Part shown: piece after piece, positions 38,080-47,126 of the stretch
Position numbering within the stretch: the stretch's first letter is position 1
Layout of the letters: the number at the start of each line of letters is the position of its first letter
Assembly: GCA_030652315.1 (NCBI GenBank)
Contig: JAUSAX010000083.1
Coordinates: 1 to 64,000, forward strand
DNA length: 64,000 nt
Source: Afipia sp.
GTDB taxonomy: Bacteria > Pseudomonadota > Alphaproteobacteria > Rhizobiales > Xanthobacteraceae
Reading direction: 5' to 3'
The notes under the pieces: model-generated
The model's database searches: none
Told to the model about the DNA's origin: nothing
Seen by the model: the letters and a program-made list of their open reading frames with translations, nothing else
Made by a program: the position numbers and the translations under genes

Positions 38080-38502
38080 CTATTCCGCGACGATCTCGCC
38101 GGAGCCGCCAAATTCGGCCGGGAAGTCTTTCAACTTGGGCAAGCCATCCCGCATGGGCATCACCGTCTCAGCGTAGTTCACATGTACGCCAGGGATGAAG
38201 GCAAGGGTCGGGATCGTCGAAGCGAACACGTCCACGAGGCCGATGGGCGGATGATTGGCCATCAGATGTCCGCCGCATTTCGAGCAGTACTGACGCTGGC
38301 TGAGTTCGGACTTCTGGAACGTCGCAACGTACTCGGCTCCCGATGCGATCCGCACAGCCTCCGGCTTCCATAGACTGAAAGCGTTTACAGGCCCGCCGGA
38401 CCACGAACGGCAGGAATGGCAATGGCAGTAACCCATGGCCTCCGGTGAGCCGGAGACCTCCAGTTTAACTGCGCCGCAAAAACAGTTTCCAAGGTGAGGC
38501 AT
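38080..38502 (-). CDS. GFA/CENP-V-type zinc protein
   Basis: A 140-aa zinc-binding protein of the glutathione-dependent formaldehyde-activating-enzyme-like (GFA) fold. Conserved cysteines are CFC at 7-9, CHCHSC at 26-31 and CSKC at 73-76. The ATG has AGGAGGG directly upstream. Most members of this fold lack proven formaldehyde activity, so I give only the family. It is monocistronic and divergent from the MFS transporter across 204 bases. Confidence 0.87.
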   Translation of the reverse strand: MPHLGNCFCGAVKLEVSGSPEAMGYCHCHSCRSWSGGPVNAFSLWKPEAVRIASGAEYVATFQKSELSQRQYCSKCGGHLMANHPPIGLVDVFASTIPTLAFIPGVHVNYAETVMPMRDGLPKLKDFPAEFGGSGEIVAE

Positions 38503-38706
38503 CGCTCCCTCCTTCGAACTTGTTCATTTATCGATCCGCCAGTACGCCCGACAATACACCAAATGGGTAGCGGGCCTCCCTCGATCGCAACCGCGATCCG
38601 ATGATGTCACACCGCAGCCATGCAGCGGATGTTGGTGGCGCAGGCGACCGGTTCAGGCCATAAGCCACCGGTGCTGCGCATTACGCAGCCATGCGGGGCG
38701 CTTATC

Positions 38707-39918
38707 ATGAATATGCACATTGCAGACGGAGCGATCGACGACACGGTGGCGCGGGCAAATGTGCGGCGGCTTGCAGCGGCGCAGGCTTTGACCGGCGCGA
38801 ACGCCGCCGTCGTATTCGCGACCGGTTCGATCGTCGGCGCAACGCTTGCGCCCAGCATGTCGCTCGCGACCTTGCCGCTCTCGATCTATATGCTCGGACT
38901 TGCTGCCGGCACATTGCCCACCGGCATGATCTCGCAGGCCTTCGGCCGCCGCGCAGCCTTCATCGCAGGCACGGCTTGCGGCGCGCTGTGCGGCGTCCTC
39001 GCGGCCGTCGCTATTCTGTACGGTTCTTTCGCTCTCTTCTGTTTCGCGACCTTCCTCGGTGGGGTCTACGGCGCGGTCTCGCAATCCTATCGTTTCGCCG
39101 CGACCGACAGCGCCAGCGTGGCCTACCGGCCGAAGGCGATCTCCTGGGTGATGGCCGGCGGCGTGTTCGCGGGCGTGCTCGGGCCACAGCTCGTGCAGTG
39201 GACCATGGACATCTGGCCGCCGTATCTGTTCGCGGTGAGCTTTCTGGTTCAGGCTGTCGTTGCGCTGATTGCCATGGCGGTGCTTGCCGGCGTCAATGCA
39301 CCCAAGCCTGCCCCCGCACAAATGACCGGAGGGCGGCCGTTGCTGGAGATCGTCCGGCGACCGCGCTTCATCGCCGCCGTCGTTTGCGGCGCGGTCTCCT
39401 ATACGGCGATGAACTTCCTGATGACGTCCGCTCCGCTGGCGATGAAGTTCTGCGGACTGACGCTGAGCGATTCCAACTTCGGCATCCAATGGCACATCGT
39501 GGCGATGTTCGGACCAAGCTTCTTCACCGGACATTTGATCGCGCGCTTCGGTGCCGCGAAGGTCGCCGTCGTCGGGCTTATCCTGGAAGCCATCGCCGCG
39601 GTGATCGGACTGGCCGGCATCACCGCGATGCACTTCTGGGCGGGACTGTTCGTGGTCGGCGTCGGCTGGAATTTCTCATTCGTCGGCGCATCCGCGCTGA
39701 TCGTGGAGACGCATGGTCCGCAGGAAGGCAAGAAGGTGCAGGCCTTCAACGACTTCATCGTGTTCGGCCTGGTGGCGATCGGCTCGTTCTCGTCGGGCCA
39801 GTTGCTCGCGAGCTACGGCTGGTCGATGGTCAACATGGTGGTGTTTCCGGCGGTGGCCCTCGCGCTGGCCGGCCTTGGCATCGCCGCGCTCATGCAGCGG
39901 CGGGCTGTGGCTAGCTAG
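38707..39918 (+). CDS. MFS transporter
   Basis: A 403-aa polytopic protein with about 12 hydrophobic helices, starting MNMHIADGAIDD. The region after helix 2 (TGMISQAFGRRAAFIAG) carries a short version of the MFS loop motif, and a central loop (APKPAPAQMTGGRP) splits two six-helix halves. Substrate unknown. The ATG at 38707 or 38713 are alternatives; the longer frame from 38620 lacks a ribosome site. The stop TAG is the last three bases of the first CTAG of the tandem palindromes downstream. Confidence 0.85.
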   Translation: MNMHIADGAIDDTVARANVRRLAAAQALTGANAAVVFATGSIVGATLAPSMSLATLPLSIYMLGLAAGTLPTGMISQAFGRRAAFIAGTACGALCGVLAAVAILYGSFALFCFATFLGGVYGAVSQSYRFAATDSASVAYRPKAISWVMAGGVFAGVLGPQLVQWTMDIWPPYLFAVSFLVQAVVALIAMAVLAGVNAPKPAPAQMTGGRPLLEIVRRPRFIAAVVCGAVSYTAMNFLMTSAPLAMKFCGLTLSDSNFGIQWHIVAMFGPSFFTGHLIARFGAAKVAVVGLILEAIAAVIGLAGITAMHFWAGLFVVGVGWNFSFVGASALIVETHGPQEGKKVQAFNDFIVFGLVAIGSFSSGQLLASYGWSMVNMVVFPAVALALAGLGIAALMQRRAVAS

Positions 39919-39989
39919 TGATCCGGTTCTGACATTCGTATGTGTTTTTCGTAGGCACTTTACGAATGTCAGAACCAAAGGATCACTAG
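39915..39989. repeat. CTAG-ended palindrome, unit 1
   Basis: 75 bp from CTAGTGATCC to GGATCACTAG. Inner stem GGTTCTGACATTCGTA pairs with TACGAATGTCAGAACC, with a 3-base AAA bulge on the right arm. The first CTAG supplies the stop codon of the MFS gene. A second unit of like design follows 12 bases later. Confidence 0.88.
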
Positions 39990-40001
39990 AATTATTATTT
40001 G

Positions 40002-40075
40002 CTAGTGTCCTTTCGTATCCGACGTTTGCTCGGGAAGCGCTGCAAATGAAGCAAACGTCGGATACGGGACACTAG
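40002..40075. repeat. CTAG-ended palindrome, unit 2
   Basis: 74 bp from CTAGTGTCC to GGACACTAG. Inner stem CGTATCCGACGTTTGCT pairs with AGCAAACGTCGGATACG, with a TTT bulge on the left arm. Its right CTAG supplies, on the minus strand, the stop codon of the purine permease gene. Same design as unit 1 but different inner stem. Confidence 0.88.
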
Positions 40076-41400
40076 CCGATCGCGAACTTGACCGCGAACA
40101 CGACCGCGAGCACCAGCACGGCAGGCTTCGCATCCGAGAATCGGCCTGCGAGAATTTTGATCACCGCGTAGCTGATGAAGCCGAGACCGATGCCGGTCGC
40201 GATAGAATAGGTCAGCGGCATCGCAATCGCCGTGACCACCGCAGGCGCGTATTCCGTCACGTCGTCCCACGCCATGTCCGCGAGCCCCCGCGCCATCACG
40301 CAGGCGACGTAGAGCAACGCGGCGGCGGACGCATAGGCTGGCACCATCCCGGCAAGCGGCGCGAAGAACAGCGCCAGCAGAAAGAACAGCGCGACGAACA
40401 CCGCCGTCAGTCCGGTACGGCCGCCCGCCGCGACACCGGATGCGCTTTCGATGTAGCTCGTGGTGGTCGACGTCCCGATCAGCGCGCCGAACATCGCGGC
40501 GAAGCTGTCCGCCATCAGCGCCTGCTTCATGCGCGGCAGATTTCCGTCCTTGTCGGTGAGGCCGGCGCGATGGGTCACACCGATCAGCGTTCCGGCATTG
40601 TCGAACACGTCGATGAAGAGAAAGCTGAACACCACGATCAGGAATGTCAGCTCAGTGGCGCGCGAGAAATCGAGCTGGAACAATGTCGGCGCCAGCGACG
40701 GCGGCAGCGACACCACGCCGCTGAAGCTGGTCAATCCCAACGGCAGCCCGAGCAACGAGACCGCGAGAATGCCGATCAGCGTGCCGCTGGCGATATTTCG
40801 CGCGTTCATCGCCACGATCAGCGTGAAGCCCAGCAGGCACAGCACAGGCGCCGGATGCGCGATGCCAAGCGGACCCGCGGTCACCAGCGTCACCGGGCTC
40901 GCCACCACGATCTTCGCCTGTTCGAGTGCGATGATCGCGAGAAACAGCCCGACGCCGGCGGAGATCGCGAATTTCAGGTTTCGCGGAATCGCGTCGATGA
41001 CGTATTCACGCAGGCGGAAGATCGACAACGCGAAGAAGATCACGCCCGAACAGAACACGGCGGCGAGCGCCTGCTGCCATGTGTACTTGTAGCCAATCAC
41101 GACGGTGAACGCGAAGAACGCGTTCAGCCCCATGCCGGGCGCGAGCGCGATCGGATAGTTCGCCAGAAACGCCATAGCCAGCGTCGAGACCGACGCCGCA
41201 AGGCAGGTCGCGACGAACACCGCGCCCTTGTCCATCCCGGCATTGGCGAGAATGACCGGATTGACGAACACGATGTAGACCATGGTCAGGAACGTGGTGA
41301 TCGCGGCGACAAACTCGGTGCGGACCGTCGTGCCGTGCTCCGTGAGGCCGAACTGGCGATCGAGAAATGTCGTCCCGGATTTTTCCGCCTGCTCGCTCAT
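40072..41400 (-). CDS. NCS2-family purine permease (AzgA-like)
   Basis: Proton-coupled nucleobase transporter of the adenine/guanine/hypoxanthine (AzgA/GhxP) branch. Typical blocks are TEFVAAITTFLTMVYIVFVNP, NYPIALAPGMGLNAFFAFTV, FSFLFIDVFDNAGTLIGV and TSTTTSYIESASGVAAGGRTG. About 12-14 membrane segments, 442 aa. The ATG at 41400 begins the conserved N-terminus. Its stop codon is contributed by the terminal CTAG of the adjacent palindromic repeat. It starts 13 bases after the GT39-like gene's stop, so they may share a transcript. Confidence 0.93.
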   Translation of the reverse strand: MSEQAEKSGTTFLDRQFGLTEHGTTVRTEFVAAITTFLTMVYIVFVNPVILANAGMDKGAVFVATCLAASVSTLAMAFLANYPIALAPGMGLNAFFAFTVVIGYKYTWQQALAAVFCSGVIFFALSIFRLREYVIDAIPRNLKFAISAGVGLFLAIIALEQAKIVVASPVTLVTAGPLGIAHPAPVLCLLGFTLIVAMNARNIASGTLIGILAVSLLGLPLGLTSFSGVVSLPPSLAPTLFQLDFSRATELTFLIVVFSFLFIDVFDNAGTLIGVTHRAGLTDKDGNLPRMKQALMADSFAAMFGALIGTSTTTSYIESASGVAAGGRTGLTAVFVALFFLLALFFAPLAGMVPAYASAAALLYVACVMARGLADMAWDDVTEYAPAVVTAIAMPLTYSIATGIGLGFISYAVIKILAGRFSDAKPAVLVLAVVFAVKFAIG

Positions 41401-41412
41401 GATGTCCCGCTG

Positions 41413-42939
41413 CTATCGAGAGCTTTGCCCGGCCGTCTGCGGGCGGACGATGCCCCAGCCGATCCGCACCAGCGCCTGACGGCCCTTGACCAGACGCTCG
41501 AAAGATCGCGGCACTTCCGGCACGAGGCCGGGAAACCGCTTCAGAATGTCAGCGGGCGGCGTACCGGCGGTATCCGCAGCGCGCCAGACAACCACGCCGC
41601 CGTTCTCGGTAAACAGTTTGGGCGTGATCCATGGCGTCTGCTGCGGCGTCGCGTCGAACATCACATGCGGACGCGATGCGGCCCCGAAACCGATCAATGT
41701 CGCGAGGTGCGGATCGCCCGCCACCGCCGCAAGCGGACGGCCGGTGCGACGCTCGAAATTCTCGCCGAAGAAGCGCCCGATATCGCGCGCCGGAAGCGAC
41801 GTCTTGACCTCGGTGCTTCCGATCCACGGCTGGATGAACGTCACGCCGAGGATAACGACAATGGGCGCCGCCATGATGACCAGCCACACCGAGCGCAGAA
41901 GCTGTTGCCGCCGCAGCGCGATGAGATCTCCCGCTGCAACGACGACCGCCAACCCCGCGAGCAAAAGAGCGATCCCGTCGCCACCGATGACCTGATCCTG
42001 GCCGAACAGCGCGGCGATAAAACTGAGCGCAACCGGAGGCACGAGCGCGAAAATGTAAACGAACAGCCGCGCGAAGGGATCGACCGGCGGGCGAAAGATC
42101 AACGGCGGATCCTCGCTCTTGCGGTCGAGCGCGCGGGAATTGAAGATCAGCAGCAGCGCCACGCCGGACAGGGCGAACAGCAGTCCCGCCAGCAACCCGC
42201 CCCATCCGAGCAGCCGGTCCTGAAGTTCCGCCACCGCAGGCAACGACGGCAGCGCCAGCGCATCCGCGCGGATCAGCCAGATCACATAGGGCAGCACCAG
42301 CACGATCACCACGACGGCCGCATAAAGCGGATCGGTCGAAGCCAAAGCACGGCGGCCCTTGGATGTCGCCAGCACGAAGACCGCCAGCATCGCCAGCAAT
42401 GGCAGCGCGGCCGACGTGGTCAAAATCAACAGGCCGATCTCGACCGGCAGCCAGAACCACGCGCGACGCCGCCCCTGCCCGACAATTTCCCAGGTGTGAA
42501 GCAGGATCAGCGCCCATAAGGGCCTCGCTACGATCAGCGGGCCGAATTCAGCGCCGGGAAACGAGAAGGCCGTGATCGTTGCCGTCAGCAGCACCGCGAG
42601 AACGGCCTGCTGCGCGCCGACGATGGCGCGGCCAAGCCTGAACAACGCCCAGAACGTCAGGATGAAACAGAGCTGCGCCAGCAGATAGACGCCGAACATA
42701 TGATTGCCGGACAGGCGAAAGGCGACATCCGCGAGCCAGAACGCCAGCGGCGGGCCGAGATGGGTCCCGACCTGGTACTCCCTGCCGAAAGCCAGCACCG
42801 TGGCGACGTCGCCCGGCGGACTTCCGTACAGCAACCACGGCAGGACCAGCCAGAGCGCCGCCTGCGCCAGCACCACGATCCAGAAGATCAGGCGCGGCCG
42901 GGCGCGGACCAGTTCAACGATCAGGGATGTGAAACGCAT
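41413..42939 (-). CDS. GT39-like integral membrane glycosyltransferase
   Basis: A 508-aa protein with about 10-12 hydrophobic helices. The N-terminal loop GDVATVLAFGREYQVGTHLGPPLAFWLADV resembles the first periplasmic loop of PMT/ArnT-like (GT39) transferases, which use polyprenyl-phosphate sugars. A soluble domain fills the C-terminal ~120 residues (FERRTGRPLAAVAGDP, PQQTPWITPKLF). The acceptor is unknown; lipid A, hopanoid or protein sugars are all possible. The open frame on the other strand across this gene is a shadow. Confidence 0.82.
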   Translation of the reverse strand: MRFTSLIVELVRARPRLIFWIVVLAQAALWLVLPWLLYGSPPGDVATVLAFGREYQVGTHLGPPLAFWLADVAFRLSGNHMFGVYLLAQLCFILTFWALFRLGRAIVGAQQAVLAVLLTATITAFSFPGAEFGPLIVARPLWALILLHTWEIVGQGRRRAWFWLPVEIGLLILTTSAALPLLAMLAVFVLATSKGRRALASTDPLYAAVVVIVLVLPYVIWLIRADALALPSLPAVAELQDRLLGWGGLLAGLLFALSGVALLLIFNSRALDRKSEDPPLIFRPPVDPFARLFVYIFALVPPVALSFIAALFGQDQVIGGDGIALLLAGLAVVVAAGDLIALRRQQLLRSVWLVIMAAPIVVILGVTFIQPWIGSTEVKTSLPARDIGRFFGENFERRTGRPLAAVAGDPHLATLIGFGAASRPHVMFDATPQQTPWITPKLFTENGGVVVWRAADTAGTPPADILKRFPGLVPEVPRSFERLVKGRQALVRIGWGIVRPQTAGQSSR

Positions 42940-43011
42940 GAAACGTTCGAACCGGCCTTGGAAGGATGCCTAACTGATAGAGCGCATGAGGCGATCAGGC
43001 AACCGAGCCGC

Positions 43012-43767
43012 TCAGATGGCCGCGATTGCCTCTTCGGGCAAGATGATCATCTCGATCTGGGCCGCCGCCGGCGTGTCGTCTTCGCCGAAGTGCTTGCGGC
43101 GTGACGCCGCGACAGGCGCGAAAAAGCGGCGATGATGGATCGTCGGTCCGAGCCGATCCAGCGCTTCGAGATGGGCCGGAACGCCGTAACCCATATGCTG
43201 CTCGAACCCGTAGCCGGGATGTTCCTGCGCCAGCCGGCACATCAGCCGGTCACGCGAGACTTTTGCAACAATCGAGGCCGCGGCAATCGACAGCACAATG
43301 CCGTCGCCGCCGATCACCGCCTCGCAATCGCAGGAGGTATTCAGCCGGTCGCGGCCGTCGACAAAGACGTGTTTCGGCATCTCGGGCAGCGCATGCACCG
43401 CGCGCGTCAGCGCCCAGAGCGACGCGCGCAGGATATTGTCGCGATCGATCCGCGACGGCGGCGCAATCGCAACTGAAACCAACGCGGTCGCGCAAATCTC
43501 TTCGAACAGCGCTTCGCGGCGCTCCCGCGTCAGGCGCTTGGAGTCGTCGATGCCCTTCGGAACCCGCTTCGGATCGAGGATCACGGCCGCCGCAACCACC
43601 GGCCCGGCGAGCGGCCCGCGCCCGGCCTCGTCACACCCAGCCACCGGCCAGACGCCGCGCTTCAACAACGCGCGCTCACGGCGAAAACTTGGCGCCGCAA
43701 CGGCAATGACGCCGCTTCGCTTCGCTTTTTTCGCCTCTTTTGGAACCGTTTGGGACTTCCGAATCAT
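43012..43767 (-). CDS. Ribonuclease HII
   Basis: Cleaves the RNA strand of RNA-DNA hybrids and misinserted ribonucleotides. The active-site motif is [21 protein letters not shown], with later Asp residues in HVFVDGRD and [13 protein letters not shown]. The first ~35 residues ([16 protein letters not shown]) are a basic extension absent from E. coli RnhB. I choose the ATG at 43767; a TTG/ATG pair at 43788-43791 would add 8 residues. A repeat separates it from the radical SAM gene. Confidence 0.93.
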   Translation of the reverse strand: MIRKSQTVPKEAKKAKRSGVIAVAAPSFRRERALLKRGVWPVAGCDEAGRGPLAGPVVAAAVILDPKRVPKGIDDSKRLTRERREALFEEICATALVSVAIAPPSRIDRDNILRASLWALTRAVHALPEMPKHVFVDGRDRLNTSCDCEAVIGGDGIVLSIAAASIVAKVSRDRLMCRLAQEHPGYGFEQHMGYGVPAHLEALDRLGPTIHHRRFFAPVAASRRKHFGEDDTPAAAQIEMIILPEEAIAAI

Positions 43768-43865
43768 GCGGCGATGCTGCGGGCGCATCAACCATCCCGC
43801 AAGCCGGAATTTTCAACCGTGCCCGTTATTCAGGGCGGCTGAAAACATCGTCACTAACCAACCAC

Positions 43866-43953
43866 CGTCATGGCCGGGCTTGTCCCGGCCATCTACGTCT
43901 TAATTGTCATCCGAAGGAAAACGTGGATGCCCGGGACAAGCCCGGGCATGACG
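43866..43953. repeat. Palindromic repeat, CATGCCCGGCC family, copy 5 (arms swapped)
   Basis: CGTCATGGCCGGGCTTGTCC at the left and CAAGCCCGGGCATGACG at the right: here the GGCCGGG version is on the left and the CCCGGGC version on the right, the reverse of copies 1-4, meaning this copy is inverted. Located between rnhB and a radical SAM gene. Confidence 0.85.
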
Positions 43954-43977
43954 AGAAATAGATGGGACGCAACCAGT

Positions 43978-45138
43978 CTAAAACAAATCCAGTTGCTCGC
44001 TGCCACGCTTGGGCCGCGCGAAGTGGCTGGTGGTGAGTTTCGAGCGCCGCTTGTTGAGGCCGAGTTTCTCGCAGGCGATCTCGAAACGCCGCCCGATCAT
44101 CCAGGCCATCGGCCCGGTGCCCTTCATCCGCGTGCCCCACTGCGAGTCGTAATCGCGGCCGTCGCGCATGTCGCGGATCAGCGTGAAGACGTGGCGGTAC
44201 CTGTCCGGATAATTCGCCATCAGCCATTCGCGGAACAGATCGCGCACTTCGAGCGGCAGGCGCAGCAACACATAACTCGCTTCCTTGACGCCGGCATGAG
44301 CGGCGGCATCCAGAATGCGCTCGATCTCGGAATCGTTCAGCGCCGGGATCACAGGCGCAACCATCACCGTCGTCGGAATTCCGGCATCGGCCAATTGGCG
44401 CAATGCCTCGAGCCGCCTCGGCGGCGTCTCGGCGCGCGGCTCCATGGTGCGCGCCAGTTTTGGGTCCAGCGTCGTCACCGAAATCGCGACCTTGGCGAGA
44501 TTACGTTTTGCCATCCGCGCGAGGATGTCGATGTCGCGCGTCACCAAGGCCGATTTAGTGACGATGCCGACCGGATGTCCGGTGCGCTCCAGCACTTCGA
44601 GAATGCCGCGCATGATTTTGTGCTCGCGCTCGATCGGCTGATACGGATCGGTGTTGGTTCCGATCGCGATCATGCGCGGCTCGTATCCCGGAGCGGCCAG
44701 TTCCTTTTCGAGCAGCTCCGGTGCGTCCGGCTTGGCGAACAGCCGGGATTCGAAATCGAGACCCGGCGACAGACCGAGATAGGCGTGGGTCGGACGCGCG
44801 AAACAGTAGACGCAGCCGTGCTCGCAGCCGCGATACGGATTGATCGAGCGGTCGAAGCCGATGTCGGGCGAGTCATTGCGGGTGATGACCTTGCGCGCGG
44901 TATCGACCGCAACCGTGGTCTTGAACGGCGGAAGTTCCTCAAGGCTCTGCCAGCCGTCGTCGAAGGTGACCCGCGCTTCGGCCTCGAAGCGTCCGCTGGC
45001 GTTGGACTGCGCTCCGCGTCCCCTGCGCCGCTGACGGTCGATTGCGACTTCGATCTCGGGAAACGGGGAAGGAACACCCGCCGGATCAGAGGGGGGCGTC
45101 ACCGGCGGGTGCTTGAGGGCATGGGATGCATGGCTCAT
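43978..45138 (-). CDS. PA0069-family radical SAM protein
   Basis: A 386-aa radical SAM enzyme. The [4Fe-4S]-binding CEHGCVYC puts Cys105, Cys109 and Cys112 in a Cx3Cx2C pattern with 'YRG' before and 'FARPTHAY' after. TNTDPYQPIEREHKIMRG and VSVTTLDPKLARTMEPRA-like blocks (ISVTTLDPKLARTMEPRA) fit the PA0069/SPL-related group. Some relatives are linked to DNA photoproduct lyase-like chemistry; the actual substrate is unknown. The ATG at 45138 is preferred over 45159 because the protein then starts MSHASHALKH. Confidence 0.88.
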   Translation of the reverse strand: MSHASHALKHPPVTPPSDPAGVPSPFPEIEVAIDRQRRRGRGAQSNASGRFEAEARVTFDDGWQSLEELPPFKTTVAVDTARKVITRNDSPDIGFDRSINPYRGCEHGCVYCFARPTHAYLGLSPGLDFESRLFAKPDAPELLEKELAAPGYEPRMIAIGTNTDPYQPIEREHKIMRGILEVLERTGHPVGIVTKSALVTRDIDILARMAKRNLAKVAISVTTLDPKLARTMEPRAETPPRRLEALRQLADAGIPTTVMVAPVIPALNDSEIERILDAAAHAGVKEASYVLLRLPLEVRDLFREWLMANYPDRYRHVFTLIRDMRDGRDYDSQWGTRMKGTGPMAWMIGRRFEIACEKLGLNKRRSKLTTSHFARPKRGSEQLDLF

Positions 45139-45388
45139 GGAGAGAACATAGCACCACATGAGAACAAAACAAGAACTCCAAGAGGCCCTGTCCCCAAAAT
45201 ATTTGCGTCCTTATCCGGACGCGCGCGCGGTCCATTTGGCGTCTCTTCGGGCATGCGCAGCCGGCGGCGAGAGACGGCTCGCCGTTAATGAATGCCGCAA
45301 AAAGCTGCACCTGACGGGCTGTTCTGACTGTGACAAGATGATAACGGTTTCGCATCAATCCTTGAGCGGACACGTATTTCAACAAGTC

Positions 45389-45961
45389 ATGATCAGCGTT
45401 GTCATTCCCACCGAAGGCCTCGAGCAACCCGTTGTTGCCACCCTTGCGGCTCTGGTGCCCGGCGCGGCGGCCGGTCTCGTGCGGGACGTGGTGCTGGTGG
45501 ATCGCGCCGCCTCCGAGGCGATCGAGCGGGTGGCTGATATCGCAGGCTGCCATTTCCTGAAGTTCGAAGGCTCGCGCGGCGCGGCGCTTGCGGCGGGCGC
45601 CCAGCAAAGCCGCTCGCCCTGGCTGCTGTTCCTGCTGCCTGGCGCTGTGCTGGATTCGGGATGGATCGACGAAACCACCCAGTTCATTCAGAGCGTTTCC
45701 TTGAGCGGCCGCCAGCGCGCCGGTGTCTTTCGCTACGCGCGCTCTCCCTATGAAGACGCCACCGTCCGCGATGGCGTGAAATCGCTCGCGCGGTTCATCT
45801 CCGGCCCCTCTCCTGATCAGGGCCTGCTGATTTCCCGCGACCATTATGAGCGGGTCGGCGGCTACGCCCCTGCGGCGCGCCGCGCCGAGGCCAAGCTGCT
45901 CTCAAAACTGGGCCGTGCCGGCCGCGCCGTTCTGCGTACGCGGATTTTCGTGGCCGCTTGA
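45389..45961 (+). CDS. Small glycosyltransferase (GT-A fold, family 2-like)
   Basis: A 190-aa protein whose N-terminus MISVVIPTEGLEQPVVATLAAL matches the first strand-helix of GT2 nucleotide-sugar transferases. It contains VRDVVLVDRAASEA, CHFLKFEGSRGAALAAGA and SPWLLFLLPGAVLDSGWIDE, i.e. a D-x-D-like area reduced to LPGAVLD. It is shorter than most GT2 enzymes, so it may be a truncated or non-canonical member. The frame upstream to 45158 lacks support. Substrate unknown. Confidence 0.7.
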   Translation: MISVVIPTEGLEQPVVATLAALVPGAAAGLVRDVVLVDRAASEAIERVADIAGCHFLKFEGSRGAALAAGAQQSRSPWLLFLLPGAVLDSGWIDETTQFIQSVSLSGRQRAGVFRYARSPYEDATVRDGVKSLARFISGPSPDQGLLISRDHYERVGGYAPAARRAEAKLLSKLGRAGRAVLRTRIFVAA

Positions 45962-45966
45962 AACTA

Positions 45967-46003
45967 GTTGACTCCCTCAACAATAATACTTGACTGCGTC
46001 AAC
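45967..46003. promoter_or_regulatory. Paired MarR-type operator of the MarR-GNAT gene
   Basis: GTTGACTCCCTCAAC (45967-45981) and TTGACTGCGTCAA (45990-46002) are two palindromes, the starts of their TTGAC left half-sites 22 bases (two helical turns) apart, each followed by CAATA. The first lies just past the glycosyltransferase stop. This is a plausible autoregulatory MarR operator. Confidence 0.65.
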
Positions 46004-46051
46004 AATATCTCGAAGATGCTCGTCTGAATCAAGATGAGGCGTCGTTCGCCG

Positions 46052-46987
46052 ATGGACACCCATACAGAGACCGAGAAAGAAGCCCGGATTGCCGCGATCC
46101 GGCGGTTCAACCGCTTCTACACCCGCAAGATCGGCGTGCTTGAGCAGCAACTCCTTGAGAGCCCCTACTCGTTGACGGAAGCACGCGTGCTTTTCGAACT
46201 CGCACACCGCGATGAGCCGACCGCAAAGGAGATCGGCGCGCAACTCGACCTCGATCCGGGCTATCTGAGCCGCATCGTTCAGACCTTCATGGAAAAGGGG
46301 CTGGTGACGCGAAAGCCGGTCCCCTCGGATCGGCGGCAATTCCGATTGGCCCTGACGGCAAAAGGACGTTTGGCGTACGGCCGCCTCAATCGAAGCTCGC
46401 ATGATGAGATCGGGGAGATGCTGGAAAAGCTTCCTGGCGGTGGCGAGGAGCGCCTGGTCGCCGCGATGACGACCATCGAACAACTGCTCGGCGACGACGC
46501 CGGCCACCCCGAGATAACACTGCGCACTCACCAGCCCGGCGACATGGGCTGGATCGTGCAGCAGCACGGCCTGCTCTACACACGCGAATACGGCTGGGAC
46601 ATCTCCTTCGAAGGTCTGTGCGCCGAGATCGTCGCGCAGTTTCTGAAAGACTTCGATCCGGCGCGCGAGCGCTGCTGGATTGCCGAGATCGATGACCGGC
46701 AGGTCGGATCGGTGTTTCTGGTGAAGCATTCCGACGAGGTTGCGAAGATTCGCCTGCTGCTGACCGATCCGGCGGGGCGGGGTCTGGGGATCGGCAAGCG
46801 GCTGGTCGGCGAATGCATCGCCTTCGCGCGGAGTTGCGGCTACCGCAAGATCACGCTCTGGACCCAGAGCATGCTGCTTGCCGCGCGCGGGATCTATCAG
46901 AATGCAGGTTTCGTCCATGTCGCGACCGAACCGCACCGCAGTTTCGGGCACGACCTGATCGGCGAGACCTGGGAGCTGACGCTTTAA
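46052..46987 (+). CDS. MarR-type regulator fused to GNAT acetyltransferase
   Basis: A 311-aa two-domain protein. Residues about 10-140 are a MarR winged helix (YSLTEARVLFELAHRDEPTA, LDPGYLSRIVQTFMEKGLV, SDRRQFRLALTAKG). Residues about 150-311 are a GNAT acetyltransferase (LRTHQPGDMGWIVQQHG, LLLTDPAGRGLGIGKRLVGE, IYQNAGF). Such fusions are known and probably sense and acetylate or respond to a metabolite. The ATG at 46052 fits the MDTHTE start; the ATG at 46034 is an alternative. Two MarR-type palindromes lie just upstream, suggesting autorepression. Confidence 0.88.
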   Translation: MDTHTETEKEARIAAIRRFNRFYTRKIGVLEQQLLESPYSLTEARVLFELAHRDEPTAKEIGAQLDLDPGYLSRIVQTFMEKGLVTRKPVPSDRRQFRLALTAKGRLAYGRLNRSSHDEIGEMLEKLPGGGEERLVAAMTTIEQLLGDDAGHPEITLRTHQPGDMGWIVQQHGLLYTREYGWDISFEGLCAEIVAQFLKDFDPARERCWIAEIDDRQVGSVFLVKHSDEVAKIRLLLTDPAGRGLGIGKRLVGECIAFARSCGYRKITLWTQSMLLAARGIYQNAGFVHVATEPHRSFGHDLIGETWELTL

Positions 46988-46994
46988 AGTTCGT

Positions 46995-47105
46995 CGTCAT
47001 CCTGAGGAGCGAGCTCTTGCGAGCCTCGAAGGATGAGAAAAGACGCGCACGATAGAGCCGTCGCCCTTCGAGGCCTTCGCTCCGCTACGGCACCTCAGGG
47101 TGACG
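46995..47105. repeat. GTCATCCTGAGG-family repeat, copy 3
   Basis: CGTCATCCTGAGGAGCGAGC to CGAAGGATG, then GTCGCCCTTCGAGGCC to CTCAGGGTGACGGC. The two arms are inverted and about 25 bases apart. It lies between the MarR-GNAT gene and moaB. Confidence 0.78.
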
Positions 47106-47126
47106 GCAAGGCTCCGCCATTTCTGC

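Noticed and set aside
39915-40075. CRISPR-like array
   Set aside because: Only two palindromic units with different inner sequences and no regular spacers, so this is a tandem palindrome and not a CRISPR array.
40570-42519. 649-codon open frame across the purine permease and GT39-like genes
   Set aside because: It spans two genes on the other strand and reads as Gln/Arg/His-rich junk, a shadow of codon bias in two membrane-protein genes.
45158-45388. 77-residue N-terminal extension of the small glycosyltransferase
   Set aside because: The extension overlaps the start of the divergent radical SAM gene's leader, has no ribosome site and has no similarity to GT2 proteins. The GT fold begins at the ATG 45389.
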